Assembly (NCBI RefSeq): GCF_964355755.1
Contig: NC_092673.1
Span: forward strand, 30,201,001 to 30,261,000
Direction of reading: 5' to 3'
From: Antedon mediterranea
Taxonomy: Eukaryota; Echinodermata; Crinoidea; Comatulida; Antedonidae
DNA length: 60,000 nucleotides
Shown here: piece after piece, positions 1 through 11,614 of the stretch
How positions within the stretch are numbered: position 1 is the first letter of the stretch
Layout of the letters: every line of letters starts with the position of its first letter
Position numbers and translations under genes: made by a program
The notes under the pieces: model-generated
Database searches by the model: none
What the model was told of the DNA's origin: nothing
The model's input: only the letters and a program-made list of their open reading frames with translations

Positions 1-694
1 TTTATAATTACCTTGAGTTTTGTTTTAATGAGTAAGAAAAATAGGAAATTACAGTAATAATATTGAAAAACCAAGACACTTCTATTGTAGGCCTATTGTT
101 TAATATTAAGGAAAGCATAAATAGAAAATTACATGTAATTCAAAATATTTAAAAGAATGTTAAATCATGCATGAATAAAGATGGCTGCTCCCACTAGGGA
201 CAACAACAATATATAAGGGAAGGAATGAATATTGAGGAAAATTAAGTTAATTAGGAACAAAAAATGGGAAAGATAAACTTATTAATATATCGAATTGTTT
301 TCAGTAGTGCAATCGATAAAAACACGAATACGATATTTCCGTTACGCATGCGCACTAATGATAATACAGTTTAACGATTTGTCTTCGCATACATTTTATA
401 AATTTTACCATTTGATGATAGGCCTACAATCGATAAAACCATATCATTGGCGGTATTAATGCTTCATCGGTATAATGTGGAATTTTCCAGATTTGGTTGG
501 TATTAACGCGTAGGCGAATTCAAAGGATGCGGGAAGCAATGCAGTAGGCCTATGACTTTAGGTTAAGTTGAGTACTCATTTCCAAATGTTTAGTCCTTGG
601 GCCTCACTTATTTATCCTGAAATCCTGGATATATTCTTCACTGAAAAGTTTTTTTTTTCAATTACGTGGAATTTATACTGATGTTCAGTACTGT
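1..694. other. Intergenic, no gene seen
   Basis: AT-rich sequence with no convincing exon on either strand. It holds three copies of the TAGGCCTA palindrome (near 87, 419 and 545) that is over-represented across the window. Confidence 0.5.
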
Positions 695-1045
695 ATCTAG
701 ATTTCTCATATGTGTTTCAAGTGCATCTCTTAGTACCATATCCATGATACAGGCTCCACAAATGATACAAATGCAGATGCTGTATTACCAAATAATACTG
801 GGCAAATACTGTAGTATGTGGAGATACAGCACTGAGACTCGGGTATCTCTCTTTATAAACCAGCTATTGACACTCATATAAACTTAATAAATCTAGGTTT
901 CTCATATGTGTTTTAAGTGCATCTCCTAGTACCATATCCATGATACAGGCTCCACATAGGATACAAATGCAGATGCTTTATTACCAAATAATACTGGGCA
1001 AATATTGTATCTATCTTTGTAACCAGCTATAGACAATCTCAATAA
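695..1045 (+). repeat. Two-copy direct repeat, about 196-bp period
   Basis: A block starting TCTAGATTTCTCATATGTG at 696 recurs as TCTAGGTTTCTCATATGTG at 892. Both run through TCCATGATACAGGCTCCACA and GATACAAATGCAGATGCT to AACCAGCTAT. The first copy carries about 28 extra bases (814-841). The short open frame at 666-881 is a by-product of this repeat and is not a gene. Confidence 0.85.
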
Positions 1046-1428
1046 AAATGTTGATTTGTGATGTTTATCTTCATACAATAGACTAACCTCAACATAATAC
1101 AGGTGTCACATGTGACACATAATGTGACACTGTATTAAGATGATAAAGCAATTGATGCACGATGAGCTGCCAGGTGCTGCCTGAACATCCTCCTGTCATT
1201 ATATAGCTATTATATTGGCTTTAGGCAGCTGCATGCATGTTAACATATATCACGTGCGAATTATTCATGATTTTGTCAATTTTACAGACCTACAATCTAC
1301 AGATTAATATAAACCTCAATTACTAAATGTATTGATCAAAGATGTCAAATCACATCAAGCAGGGTTTGTTGGAATAGTCTGCTACCTTGAAACTCCAAAT
1401 GCAGATTACATTTCACTCCCTAATTTAA

Positions 1429-1572
1429 AGCTCTGTATACACTATCAAATTGTATGTGAAAAAAAAATGTGATGTGTCCATATATGGACACGATGGTGTC
1501 ATATCACTACCACATTTGGGCGTGTCACTACAATATTTAGGCATATCGCACTTTTTTTTTGTTATCAAGCTC
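1429..1572 (+). mobile_element. MITE family A, copy 1 (right end decayed)
   Basis: It begins AGCTCTGTATACACTATCAA, then has a T/A-rich spacer, GTGATGTGTCCATATATGG, and GATGGTGTCATATCACTACC, and ends in a poly-T run and a decayed right terminus. Full copies of the family end in the inverse of the left terminus, so this is a non-autonomous inverted-repeat element. Five related copies lie elsewhere in the window. Confidence 0.75.
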
Positions 1573-2492
1573 GATCTTTTCTCTGATAGGCCTACACAAA
1601 CTCTATAAAGACAACGATTACTACATTTTTAAAGTAAAAGTAAGAAGGAAAGACAAAATAATGATTTGTATTGATGAATTGAATTAACTTTCATAACAGT
1701 CAATAATGCGTGTGCTTACTGTAGGCTACATTCTATGGAACATCATCAGCATACTCCAGAAACGTATTCTTCGAAATTCACTCGAACAATACACGCGAGT
1801 ACAACGTGTTATGGTAGCTCTATTGTACTAAACATAGATGAAAAACACGAAGTCGGCAAAGGGTTACTGTGTCAATGAGGAAAACCTCGCGTGCGGAAAA
1901 TCTTGCGTGCGGAAAATATAAAATAAAGGACATTATAAAAAAAGGTTAACAAGTATCAACTGTATATCCCCTAGAGCAAACACCCTTATGAATGTTAACA
2001 CGAACTTTACAAGACATTTTGCCATTTTTAATCATCAGTTGAACTAAGCTCTAGAATCGTCCACTCCGTTTACGTACAACGTGTAAATTACGGATCAAAT
2101 TTTGAATATTTCTGAACATTGCTGTTAATTGCACGACATGAATTATGGATTTCCAATAAGATAGTTATATCTTAATTTGTTTTGCTTTTGACTATCATAT
2201 TTATCGTTACTTATAACGTACAAATCCTACAATAAAGTGAAAACTTCATTTACAATAAAACGTTGGATAATTTCATTTTCGAGTCTGATACATTTTGTTA
2301 ATGTTAGACGCTACCGGATGGATGTCAGGCCTACACGTACGTACGTTATAAACGACAAGGCAATTGTATGTTGATCTTACACTTACAGTAAGTATCGTCG
2401 AGGGTGAAAATTGAAGAGTCAGTTAGGCCTAATGAAGATCTGATTATTGGCAATTGTAAGATCTAAACTTTTACAAACGAAACATCTTAAAC
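1573..2492. other. Intergenic, no gene seen
   Basis: No exon-like frame or long repeat was recognised. A small direct repeat, GCGTGCGGAAAAT, occurs twice near 1890-1917. Confidence 0.45.
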
Positions 2493-3675
2493 AATATTTT
2501 TTTTTTATTTATTTATTCGGTATATAAAAATATATTACAAAACGACAGTCAAGGACTGAAATGAAATGTATTACAAATGACTAAAAATTAGTTAAAATTG
2601 CTATAAAAATAGAAACATCTTAATAAAATTAGATATCGTACCATACAATTAAAAACATACATGAATAAAAAACCTTAAAACCTTCACTTATTACATATCT
2701 AAAAAAGAGCTAGTGGTGCCTATTAATTATATCCACCATGGTGGGAACTGGAGACGACCTAAGTCTGCTGGTTTTACAATGAGGTACTTCTAGAAAGCGG
2801 TTGACTCTGAGAGACTGAGCTGGCTTATGAAGAGGGGGAAGTATTTCTCTAAACAGCTCGGATTTTAATAAGCCTTCCCCGAAAGACAACACAAGTTTGT
2901 TTCTTCTCTCTACAAGAGTAGGTAAACCAGTAACAGACAATGCATGATCATAGCACAAATAGTTGTTACCTAGCATGATACGCAATGCTCTCTTTTGTAC
3001 CTTTTCAATAGACTTGGACATGTCCTTAGTGATAGCGCCATGCCAAACAGGGGCAGCATATTCTAAAATAGGTCTTATATACGCCATATAAACAGTCAAC
3101 AGATCATTAATTAAGATTCCTGCTTTCTTCAAAATGCACAAGGAAAATAAACGTCTAGAAGCTCTAGACACAATATTATTAGTGTTAAGTTCCCATTTCA
3201 GGTCATTTTGAATGATTACACCAAGAAGCGTCATGTGATCAACTACTTGTAAAATGGAACCACTCAGACTAAAAGAAGGCGATATAATATCATCCGACTT
3301 GTCCTTAAGAAAATTGACAACCAAGATATGGCATTTGGAGGGTTTGGGTATCATATTATTGGATGAACACCAAACACTCAGATCATCTAACAGGAATTGC
3401 ATGGAAGGCAAATCACCTTTGCGAACGACCTCCCCAAGGGTGAGGTCATCCACATATTTCCATCGTCTGCAGCAATCAACACAAGCATCGTTAATAAGTA
3501 CTAGGAAAAGTACAGGGCCAAGCAATGTCCCCTGTGGGACACCACAAGTCAGTGACTTTGAAGATGACAAAATCCCAGCAAACTTGGTGTTGAGAGAACG
3601 GGAAGTGAGAAAGCTGCAGACGATGGGAATTATGGACGACCTCACACCCAGTTCAATCAACTTTATAATCTAGCT
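2493..3675 (-). mobile_element. 5'-truncated non-LTR retrotransposon (Jockey/CR1-like group)
   Basis: The minus strand carries the second half of a LINE reverse transcriptase frame, followed by about 215 bp of 3' sequence that ends in an ATTTATTTATTCGG-type end (plus-strand T-rich run at 2493-2518). The endonuclease domain and the first part of the polymerase are missing, and the homology stops near 3675 where stop codons appear. Such 5' truncation is usual for LINE copies. The clade is assigned from the palm and thumb wording only. Confidence 0.85.
2710..3660 (-). pseudogene. Reverse transcriptase fragment of a non-LTR retrotransposon
   Basis: This 316-codon open frame encodes the palm and thumb of a LINE reverse transcriptase. 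Visible motifs are GVPQGTLLGP at about residues 40-49, the catalytic YVDD at 69-72 (two metal-binding aspartates), LGVIIQNDLKW in the thumb region, YAAPVWHG and QKRALRIMLGN. The frame is uninterrupted from the palm to its stop, so the copy may be fairly young. It starts inside the domain because the element is 5'-truncated, so the first codon is not a real start. It cannot make a working enzyme alone. It lies in the same orientation as, and downstream of, the TRPC-like exon, perhaps within that gene's intron. Confidence 0.88.
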
Positions 3676-4410
3676 GACTGACTTTTAGTCAACTCAAGCA
3701 CAATTTGCCGAACTATGTTTTGGTAACAATGGGAACAAAAACAAAAAGTAACAAAAAAAACAAAAACAACCAAATAATTCAAAGAGTGACATTTAATTAT
3801 GTTTATTTATGGTGGGAATTCCGGAATCCGTAATTGTAAGCTTTTGATTGAAACTATCGACGACCTACTAACTGTAGGACTCAAAATCAAAATTCATTGT
3901 ACGCATGCGGTGAAGTTAAGATTTGATTCCTCGACACAGTTTTGGCGGGTTTTAGGCCCAGGCGACAACCGACTACACACTGCGTAGGTCAAAGTTGATC
4001 GTCTGTCGTCTAAAGCTCTCTAACATCGTGTACTGAAGGCCGAACAAGATAAACTCAATAGCAAAGCGTATACTAATTCTGAATTTAAATATTTTATTTC
4101 TTTTCTAGTTCATTTGACATGTAAAATATTCAGGAAGACGTGTTTTTAATGTAATTGTAATTCAGAGTGAATGAATAAAGAGGAATGAATAATTGTAATA
4201 TACACAGGACGTGACTGACGCTTCGTTTTGTTCGTTTTAAGAACACAATCATTTCAAGGTATCTTTATCATCTATGTATAGTTTTATTAACGTGTGAATC
4301 CTGATGTATTCTGCTGAATGTTGGACCATATTCAACAAAATGAACAAACTCTTGTAAGATATACAGAAATCTTTATAACATTTTCTATGAACAATTTCTT
4401 GGTTTTATTT
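3676..4410. other. Intergenic or intronic, no gene seen
   Basis: Starts with an A/C-rich run (AAAACAAAAAGTAACAAAAA at about 3738-3757). The rest is unremarkable AT-rich DNA with no recognisable exon. Confidence 0.4.
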
Positions 4411-4680
4411 AACCTCTTTTTGGATGTGATTTGTTTCTGTGCTAAATCTTTCACCAGAACAACATTTAATGGGAAAAGTACGTCTACCAAAAACGCAGGT
4501 TCAACAATATAAAGCAATTTATCGAAGAACGTTGTTGTGTGTAATATTGTATTCAACCTCTATTTAAATGTGATTTGTTTCTGTGCTACGTCATATGAAA
4601 TGTAATGTCTACCAAAAAGTAGGTCTATCAAAAACGCAGGTCCAACAATATACAGCAATTTGTTGAAGAAAGCTGTTTTT
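4411..4680 (+). repeat. Two-copy tandem repeat, 144-bp period
   Basis: AACCTCTTTTTGGATGTGAT at 4411 returns as AACCTCTATTTAAATGTGAT at 4555. Both continue through TTTGTTTCTGTGCTA, CAAAAACGCAGGT and CAACAATATA. The short open frames on both strands over 4318-4556 follow from this repeat. Confidence 0.8.
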
Positions 4681-4689
4681 AAAAACGAC

Positions 4690-5262
4690 AAAGGTTGTAA
4701 AACAAGGCCATATAGATGGCTGCAGTCACGTGCTCATTAGTGTTTACCGACCGACCGACCAACCTACCAACTGACCAAAATTACTGAACATGTTTAAAAA
4801 TGTTGAAATGTTTAAAAACATTTATATTTTTTTAATTTACACGTGCGTAGCCTGTCACTTTTGACGTGCTCGTATAAGGTAATTTCGAGTTGAAAAGTAA
4901 GTCAAGAAAACAGAAATCGGGCAAAAAGAGTGCGATATAACATTTAACGCGCAGTGATGATTTATGCCCTGAAATTTATGAGTACCAAATTTGATTTAAT
5001 TGTGATTCATGGTTGTGAAGATATGATTACAAACGTGATTTCGTTAAATCGTGCGTAGACTGCGTAATGAAACATAACCACATCGATTCCTGGCCATAAG
5101 GAATATACTGTGAAAAATTGACTTAGCTAGATTAAACTGATATCAAGATAAGGTCAGAAAGCGATAAAACGCATAGTGATACCGGACCGACAGAAAGACC
5201 GACAGACCGACAGACCGACTGACATAGTGAACTATAGAGTCGCGTCCACGCGACTAAAAACT
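4690..5262 (+). repeat. Dispersed-type repeat with ACCG(N) run and terminal hairpin
   Basis: The segment begins near a run of ACCGACCGACCGACC (about 4746). It contains a GTGCGTAG/GTGCGATA-rich body, a second run of GACCGACAG units (about 5185-5215), and ends with a perfect hairpin at 5238-5255: AGTCGCG, loop TCCA, CGCGACT. Comparable ACCGACAG plus AGTCGCG-hairpin sequences occur in other marine invertebrate repeats, as far as I remember. Only one copy is seen in this window. Confidence 0.45.
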
Positions 5263-6765
5263 GGATAGAAATTACTAATGGAATATGTCTACCTTCATGT
5301 AACTACTTTAACAAAGTAATCGTCTTAGAGAATTCATTTTAAATGATGAAATTATGTTTTTTCTAACAAACAACTAGTTTAACTGATTAAAATTATCGTT
5401 AGAGAAATAAATATTACATTAAATAATCACTTTATCATTCTATATTTATACTAATGGATATTATTCAGCACTTAAAAGGAATATAAGATTGTTGGAGAAA
5501 CAAGTGAAAATTATGACTGATGGGACTACAGTATCATGATCAGTTTGCGATCTAATTTAGAAGAAGAAATTTAAATAAAAACTGGAATAAAGCATTGGTA
5601 TGCATAAGTATATCTATTTCAATCTTTAAAAAAAATTCAAAAAATTCTGGTTTTAATTCAAAAAACATTTATTTTATCAAATGTCATACAAATAATACAC
5701 AGCATAACATGAGGACCAACCTAGATGTAAACAGGTATATGGGTACATCCCTCTACCTTAAACAAAGTTTGGTGCGTACCAGTGCATTTCTCATATTTTA
5801 CAGTGTACCGCCAGACCTTTGGTACATTATGCTTTCTAATAATCATGTAAAAAGCAACGCAACGAATGGAAAACTACGTCATGATAAAATCAGTCGCGTA
5901 AAATGGACAACAGAAAAAAAAAGTTGCAGCAGAAAACTTGTCGTTGGCACTTCAAAGAGGCGGAAAGCTGACGCGTCATGAAATATTGTATCAGCTTTTG
6001 AACGCGCGCGTACAATCAATGTTGTGTTCTCCGTGGTCTCACTTTACGATTTAGCTAAATTAATTTTGTATTAACATTAAAATGTGTTGAAGAATATGCA
6101 TTCCGTAATATATAGTGCAGTGTCGATGTATTCATAGTACGTTGCTCTTAGTATCATGTTACTACTCTCAGTTGTGGCACGTGCAAATCAATCCAGTTAT
6201 TAATATAATTTCAAATCAACATTATAGTAGAGTAGCTTTACTTGTATTGGCCTATTTAAACAATCAAGTTAAATTAACACAAAAACAGGCAAGGTAGACA
6301 CAATATCGGACAAACCGTCATACAGGCGTGACCAACAGATACAAGATGAAGTCACGATTCCGTTGTTTCTTGAATATGAATCGCATGCATCGTTTGTGTC
6401 TAAAAAAATGAAATAGTACACTTAAAGAGTCGCGCGCTGTTCACATAAGTGCGCGAATAAACTGCCAATTCTCCTTAAAAGTAGGCATAATGTTTTTTTT
6501 ATGGTGTTCCAAATTGCAAAACACAAATACGCGGTTTTCGAATCGAAAAGTCGTAAATAAAGGATGCAGTATGCTGTAATCCGGTATCAATTATGATTTA
6601 TCTGACGATGATCATTGCGCGTTCGTTCACGACGACGTCCTACATATAAATGGTAGACGATATTGGGGCTTTTGTAAGCATTACCTTTTTTATCCACGCA
6701 CCAAATGCTTACAAATAAGCGGGTAGATTTAGTTAGGCCTACAAATAAAAAAATATCGTACTCAC
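5263..6765. other. No coding feature seen; probable TRPC-like intron
   Basis: If the TRPC-like exon at 6766-7006 is real, this is the start of the intron downstream of it. It holds a 128-codon open frame (5595-5981) with no recognisable domain. At 5998-6014 is a TTTGAACGCGCGCGTAC motif that recurs as a tandem repeat at 11615-11753. No second ankyrin exon was found. Confidence 0.4.
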
Positions 6766-7006
6766 CAGAATTGCCATTGTTGATTGCAATGATGAGAGCA
6801 CTGCGACCCTCTCTGTCCACACAGTTGATGTTCAAATCAGGAGCATTATCCAACGCATATAGAATCGCTTTCTTGTCCCCTTTCTCAGCCGCGGCTAAAA
6901 ATAGCTTTTCCATTCCTGCAATGTCGATAATGCGTACCCTCGGACATGAGCTGATACTCCGTGCCTCCACCGCATCATCAACCTCGGAATCCATAAAATC
7001 CTGCAT
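6766..7006 (-). CDS. TRPC-type cation channel, N-terminal exon (ankyrin start)
   Basis: The exon codes for 80 residues plus one base of a split codon. The first ATG is at 7006-7004 (MQDFMDSEVDD). The segment MEKLFLAAAEKGDKKAILYA, then LNINCVDREGRSALIIAINN, matches the start of the ankyrin region of canonical TRP channels: acidic linker, EKxFLxAxEKGD, then NINCxDxxGRxAL. The donor is strong: GTGAGT at 6765-6760, after AATTCTG. Upstream, a T-rich tract ending TTAAG at about 7019 could be an acceptor, so the exon may start with untranslated bases or carry a few more in-frame residues (LVN). The family forms calcium-permeable plasma-membrane channels. The pore domain is not in view, and the remaining exons must lie below position 1 or be too diverged to spot. 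Another ankyrin protein is possible but fits less well. Confidence 0.7.
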
Positions 7007-8256
7007 ATTCACCAAACTTAACAAACAAATATAAAAAATATCAACTCTGAAAAATTCAATTTATAAGAAATTGAATAGATACAATAATAATATCCGGTGA
7101 TTTATTCCAAACAGGACGAGGTTCTCAACTGATCAAGCCCAAAGAAGAAAAAAAAAAATCCCAGTATTTAATTGTTCAGTAAGTTTATCTTTTAACAAAG
7201 CCTGGTTACGTACTCCATCTCTTGTAAGCTGCGTCAAAATGAAAAGATTTCGTTGACAAAATGTTCTTGCGCAGTCTCACTATTATCCAATGTTAACGAA
7301 TGGATACCACAAAAAGTAGACTCGAAAGCTAATGGCTCTGCTGTAATGTTTCATTTTTCTACGCTTGAGTAAGCTCGAAACTTGGGACTGATGTATTTAT
7401 TATACGGCTGATTGGAGATGAATGCTTTGCGCAAGCGCCAAAATAAGTTCACAGTAACCAGGGGAAATATAAAAACGTAGACATTTAAATTTATAAAATG
7501 ATATTTAAAAGAAATGAAAGATATTGCGATTAACATTAACATGTTATAACAATTATTATACGTTTCATTATAGACTAGGCGTATGAGTTTCGAGGTACTA
7601 CATTGATTCGTCCACTATCACCTCCCCCAATGCTTTACACCTTCAAATTTGACGTCAGCAAATAAAATGTATCTTTTATATAGCGTCATCGATGCCACGC
7701 GTTTTAGATGTATTCATGTGCGTTAATCAATACTGTCGACGCGTCACTCGGTAATGATTTCTCTAATTTACTCGTTTTGCAACTATTCGGCTACAGTAAT
7801 AAAGAATACACAAGAAAGACTAATTGCATTCAGGTTTTTCTAGAGTCGATAAGTAAAATATTAATAATATTAACATACCTAGTTAGATTTAAATGTAATG
7901 TTGATTCTTAGAGACTTTAATTATCGAATTATTTTGATTGAGTGCGTGATTTACCAAAGACTCTGAATCGAAGAAATAAACAATAGGTGCGGCAGAATCA
8001 AAGACGTTATTACTTTAAACCCCAGACTAAAAGCATAAACTTAATGAATCGTGAAGAGCGCCTTTGGGATTTTTTTTTCTTGAATTCATTTCATTTTATA
8101 TCCGGGATATACGTGTCAATTAATGTATAAACCTTTAACGCACTGTAGAATGTGATCAAAGAAATATTTGATGTAATGTATTACCCACCACACAGATATG
8201 TTACAAAATCATGCCACATGATAACTAAGTAAAGGACCATGGGACAATTATTCTAA
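7007..8256. other. Intergenic, possible TRPC-like 5' region
   Basis: No exon is recognised. Short frames at 7351-7542 and 7708-7911 have no domain. A TGACGTCA palindrome sits near 7650. No promoter motif can be assigned with confidence. Confidence 0.35.
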
Positions 8257-8412
8257 TACAGTTGCTGCAGTAACTAAATTTTTTAAAATCTTTGACCAGT
8301 TTTTGCAATCATTTCGCAAGATATTCATTATGACTGTCTCAGTCTATATTGAAACTAAAAATCATTATATAACGCAGTAAGAAAATGTAGTTACTGCAGC
8401 AACTGCAGTATA
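8257..8412. mobile_element. Inverted-repeat (MITE-like) element
   Basis: The left end ACAGTTGCTGCAGTAACTA is matched by the inverse of the right end, TAGTTACTGCAGCAACTG. The two ends are separated by about 110 bp of AT-rich core. This is one candidate copy of a small non-autonomous DNA element. No other copy was noticed in the window. Confidence 0.7.
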
Positions 8413-8432
8413 AGATATGTCATTGTTCGAAT

Positions 8433-8466
8433 GCTCTTGGTTCCCACTTACGCCATGTTGCGCCAG
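8433..8466 (+). mobile_element. MITE family B, terminal fragment
   Basis: GCTCTTGGTTCCCACTTACG followed by CCATGTTGCGCC matches the terminus of the complete family B element at 35363-35542 (AGCxTGGTTCCCACTAG). Confidence 0.5.
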
Positions 8467-9745
8467 CTACAAATTCAATCGATAATTAACCGATAATAAA
8501 TAATAAACGATAAAGATTCATCCCTGTAAAAAGGTTGTTGAACCCAGGGAAGATTGAAATTACTATTTTCACTCTTCCCGGGATTAATCGATTCCGTTTG
8601 AAAAAAAAATGATAATTTTATCATTCAAATCCGATAATTTTTAACCATTTATGAAGTTCAGGTTATAAAATATGACAACAAATAAATCAAAATTGTTATC
8701 TTTGTAATTACAATTCAAATAGAGGGGGCTCGAACTTTTGACCACTTAGTAATTTTAAGTATGAACTGATAAATAGATTCTCAGCCTGTTCCTTTTGCTT
8801 ACAAAATCTGAAGTTTACTTCCAATATATTTCCCCCCTAGAATAATTATTAGATAAGTTCAATAATTAAATATTATCTCTGAGCAAGAATACAACATACA
8901 ATCAGAAACAGTTATTGCAAAATATTGTATATATACCTACATTCTACAAACGAGTTTGACGTAGCGTAACGGATAATGATGCAAAATCACGCATTAACTT
9001 GCATGAATTTGCTTTTGTTGACGTGCATGTTGTAAATCACATTTATATATTTAAAATGTCACCCTTTCTTGGTTTTATTATGTTTAAACGTTATAATTAT
9101 ATAGATTAAACTGGGGGAAAAATTTTATGGAAATCTGGGCTTAGAATAAGCTAATTTGAAATAGGTCCAAATTAATATTCCATGGTAATTGAAGTTACCG
9201 CACCGAAAACAATCGAATTAACACAAAATACAATTCACATTTCAATGAAATAGGTCTAATAGTAATTTCCAACAAAAGACAATGGTAGATATTCGCTTAT
9301 AAAATCGAACGTGATAATCAGCGTAAAATTAACGTCTTAATGTTTAACAAGCGTAAATATGAAAGTTATTATAATTAAGGTAATTTAAATAATGGTTTTC
9401 TACCTCCTTTGATCATTATTTCATTAAACGTCACTTAGACGAATTGAGTTTATTAATATCTATAAATTACCAAGTAACTACCGAGGAGTTATTCTTTCAA
9501 ATACAATATTAATGGCTCGATTTTCAAATTAATATTTGATTAATATTGTAGAGAGATCAATGAGATCAAATCGGTGCTTTATAAGAAAATTCAACGAGGA
9601 GGAATATATGTAATTACGAATATCTAATTATGATACATTGTACTCTTATGTAATATAATAATTGTAATTTAAGTATTTCTGAGTTGTTGTAATTGTATTG
9701 TATATGTTAAACCAAGCTGTAAGTGGCGGATTTGTTTCTGCTGTT
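8467..9745. other. Intergenic, no gene seen
   Basis: The only structure noted is an imperfect inverted repeat at about 8540-8583, with CCCAGGGAAGATTGAAAT facing TTTCACTCTTCCCGGG. The rest is AT-rich with no exon-like frame. Confidence 0.4.
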
Positions 9746-10250
9746 GTTTCTGTGGTATCAGTGGCTGGATATCAACGAAGATACGAAATAAAATAAGCAA
9801 TGAAAAAATGACAATGCTGTGGGTATCAGTGGCTGGATCTCAATGAAGATACAAATAAAATAAGCAATGAAAAAATGACAATGCTGTGGGTATCAGTGGC
9901 TGGATCTCAATGGAAGTACAAAATGACAATGCTGTGGGTATCAGTGGCTGGATCTCAATGGAGATACAAAATGACAATGCTGTGGGTATCAGTGGCTGGA
10001 TCTCAATGGAAGTACAAAATGACAATGCTGTGGGTATCAGTGGCTGGATATCGAGACATACAAAATGACAATGCTGTGGGTATCAGTGGCTGGATCTCAA
10101 TGGAAGTACAAAATGACAATGCTGTGGGTATCAGTGGCTGGATCTCAATGGAGATACAAAATGACAATGCTGTGGGTATCAGTGGCTGGATCTCAATGGA
10201 AGTACAAAATGACAATGCAGTGGCTGGATATCAATAAAGATACAAATGAA
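9746..10250 (+). repeat. 48-bp minisatellite
   Basis: About nine tandem units of the pattern AAAATGACAATGCTGTGGGT, ATCAGTGGCTGGATCTCAAT, GGAAGTAC (48 bp). The first two or three units are longer (about 63 bp) because of an extra AAATAAAATAAGCAATGAAA. The unit length is a multiple of three, so several frames stay open on both strands (9840-10262). These are by-products of the repeat and not genes. Confidence 0.95.
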
Positions 10251-10671
10251 ATAAGCTCGTAAAAAATCAAAATGGTAAAGTAAAACTGCCATAGGGAAAG
10301 TGCCGAACTTTCCGAAAAAAGGTATATTTTTTAGTTAGGACTAATTTTACTATAATATATATATAATTTGACAGGAATTGGAACCGCCCACTGATTATAT
10401 TGGAAAGAAATCATAATTTCTAAGCTGTAAAAATCTATGAAAATGAGAAAAAGCCACCCAAATCAAGATTTGAACTAGGAATCTTCATGATATGCAGACA
10501 TCCTGTATTATAATATTTGTATTAACAAGGAAGAGCGAGATTACAAATATTCCTTGATATTAAGTATAAGTCTTTAATCTAGCTAATGTTGCGGGTTACA
10601 AGAAATGTTCGAACAAGTGTCAACATTACAATTTTCCTCCTTTTGTTATATTTATTAATGAGTAGTTAGTT
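10251..10671. other. Intergenic; weak tRNA-like stretch
   Basis: The minus strand of 10440-10510 reads CTAGTTCAAATCTTGATTTGG, faintly like the B-box region of a tRNA-derived SINE, without a convincing A box. No gene is seen. Confidence 0.25.
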
Positions 10672-10781
10672 GCTCGATAAGAACGCAACACAAGCAACCA
10701 GTAACAAGCGATGTTTTTTTCGAACGGTTGTTTGTCTGCGTCTACGCCATATGCGTTGCGTCTACGAATGGGAACCAAGCT
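10672..10781. mobile_element. MITE family B, decayed copy
   Basis: Left part AAGAACGCAACACAAGCAAC and CAAGCGATG; right part GCGTTGCGTCTACG and GGGAACCAAGCT. These match the internal and right-end wording of the element at 35363-35542. The extreme left terminus is lost. Confidence 0.65.
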
Positions 10782-11027
10782 TTATACATCCTAGGTTTAT
10801 ATTCAAAACTGCAACACACTATAATTGCTATATGAAACAATAGCCTACCTTCTGTAGTCATTTGAAGAAGTCCGTCCAAAAGCTCTGTCTTGATATTTTC
10901 CTTCCGATGATCCTCTACCGTATTTTAATACTATCATAACATCAGCACATTTTTAGACCAAATTGAGACTGGAATACAAACAATATTAACGTTTAAATAA
11001 TATAGGCTATTTAATGTTTAATTAAGT

Positions 11028-11191
11028 AATAATAATACTATTTATTCGGTCATCAATGTAAAAATAAACAGGAATGATAATAGATTCTGCACTCACTCCA
11101 TACAATACAAACAGTTAAGATAAAACCATATGCAAGAAAAATACAAATAAACTATACATAACATGAAATATAGTGTTTTGTTTGAGCATAC
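11028..11191 (-). mobile_element. Very short 5'-truncated LINE copy with intact target duplication
   Basis: The plus strand reads AATAATAATACTATTTATTC, then GGTCATCAATGTAAAAATAA, up to CATGAAATATAGTGTTTTGT. The same 3' end occurs at 26142-26310. The copy is only 164 bp long. It is flanked by perfect direct repeats TTAATTAAGT at 11018-11027 and 11192-11201, as expected from target-primed reverse transcription. Confidence 0.85.
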
Positions 11192-11201
11192 TTAATTAAG
11201 T

Positions 11202-11614
11202 TGAAAGTGTAATCTATTATCGTACTGGGACTGAAGATCGCCAAAAATAAGTTTGGAGAAAATTTAGTATTTTTAAGTGAAGATTTTATATTTAAAACAT
11301 GCTATGAGTTTTAGGTTAACAATAATCAACTCGATATGTCCTTGGGATTATGGAATTTTAACCATAACTTAATGAGTGTGTAATGCCATGCCACTTAACA
11401 CGCAATACATTCATCTTTTAAAACATTCATTTTATTTAGCTTAAGTGACTGAGTTAGGTTGTACATCACACCTAATGCTTTAGTTAATTCAAATAGATGC
11501 TGTGCTTTTAACGCTTAGGTCGATCGTCTGACTAAATAAGCTAATCATTCCAATTTTGTTTTCTGTTTTACAGGCGCATTAAAAAAACGAAAACACATTC
11601 GTGCAGTTAAATTC
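11202..11614. other. Intergenic, no gene seen
   Basis: AT-rich sequence without exon-like frames or recognised repeats. Confidence 0.4.

Noticed and set aside
3254-3673. 139-codon plus-strand frame
   Set aside because: Lies antisense to the reverse transcriptase fragment and is its shadow.
5595-5981. 128-codon plus-strand frame
   Set aside because: Low-complexity start, no domain, no neighbouring exon; consistent with chance.
9840-10262. Repeat-peptide frames on both strands
   Set aside because: The 48-bp unit is a multiple of three, so openness has no coding meaning.
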